From Desulfitobacterium sp. (GTDB taxonomy: Bacteria; Bacillota; Desulfitobacteriia; Desulfitobacteriales; Desulfitobacteriaceae): DNA of 6,712 bases. This document shows positions 6,708 to 6,712 of the stretch, piece by piece. Every line of letters starts with the position of its first letter. Position 1 is the stretch's first letter. The notes under the pieces are model-generated. The model worked only from the letters and a program-made list of their open reading frames with translations. It searched no databases and was not told the DNA's origin. The position numbers and the translations under genes are program-made. The DNA lies in assembly GCA_012799495.1 (NCBI GenBank), contig JAAZLD010000034.1:1-6712 (forward strand), in the 5' to 3' direction.

Positions 6708-6712
6708 GAAAC

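Overview
All seven genes in this window lie on the minus strand and read from right to left. The low-GC sequence, strong AGGAGG-type ribosome binding sites, a bifunctional RelA/SpoT of Bacillus type and the gene order relA-dtd-(YqgX-like hydrolase)-hemZ point to a Firmicute. A clostridial, Peptococcaceae-like anaerobe is my best guess, from family resemblance only.

Region 1 (6707 down to 1202) looks like one polycistronic operon: bifunctional (p)ppGpp synthetase/hydrolase, D-aminoacyl-tRNA deacylase, glyoxalase-II-like metallo-hydrolase, HemZ-type radical SAM protein, and a small GNAT acetyltransferase. Junctions are tight: 1 nt, 31 nt, a 4-nt ATGA overlap, and 6 nt. A good intrinsic terminator follows the acetyltransferase at about 1183-1133. 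The operon promoter lies beyond the right edge. The genes combine stringent-response control, translation quality control, thioester detoxification and porphyrin or radical-SAM chemistry, but no single pathway joins them.

Region 2 (1132 to 1) is a separate regulatory unit: an ECF sigma factor with a GTG start, overlapped by 8 nt by a membrane-anchored protein with a DUF4179-like domain that runs off the left edge. The layout is that of an ECF sigma/anti-sigma pair. A candidate ECF-type promoter just upstream of the sigma gene would make it autoregulated.

The most unusual feature is inside hemZ. A perfectly in-frame array of nine 12-bp units encodes Y-[S/K/N]-[Q/K/H]-[D/E/K] nine times, inserted in the radical SAM domain between the GGGTPT and EFTVEAG motifs. 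With a second, E/K-rich stretch near the N-terminus, it makes this HemZ about 80 residues longer than the usual ~500. I see no CRISPR, tRNA, rRNA, insertion sequence or phage signal. No stretch longer than 300 bases lacks a gene.
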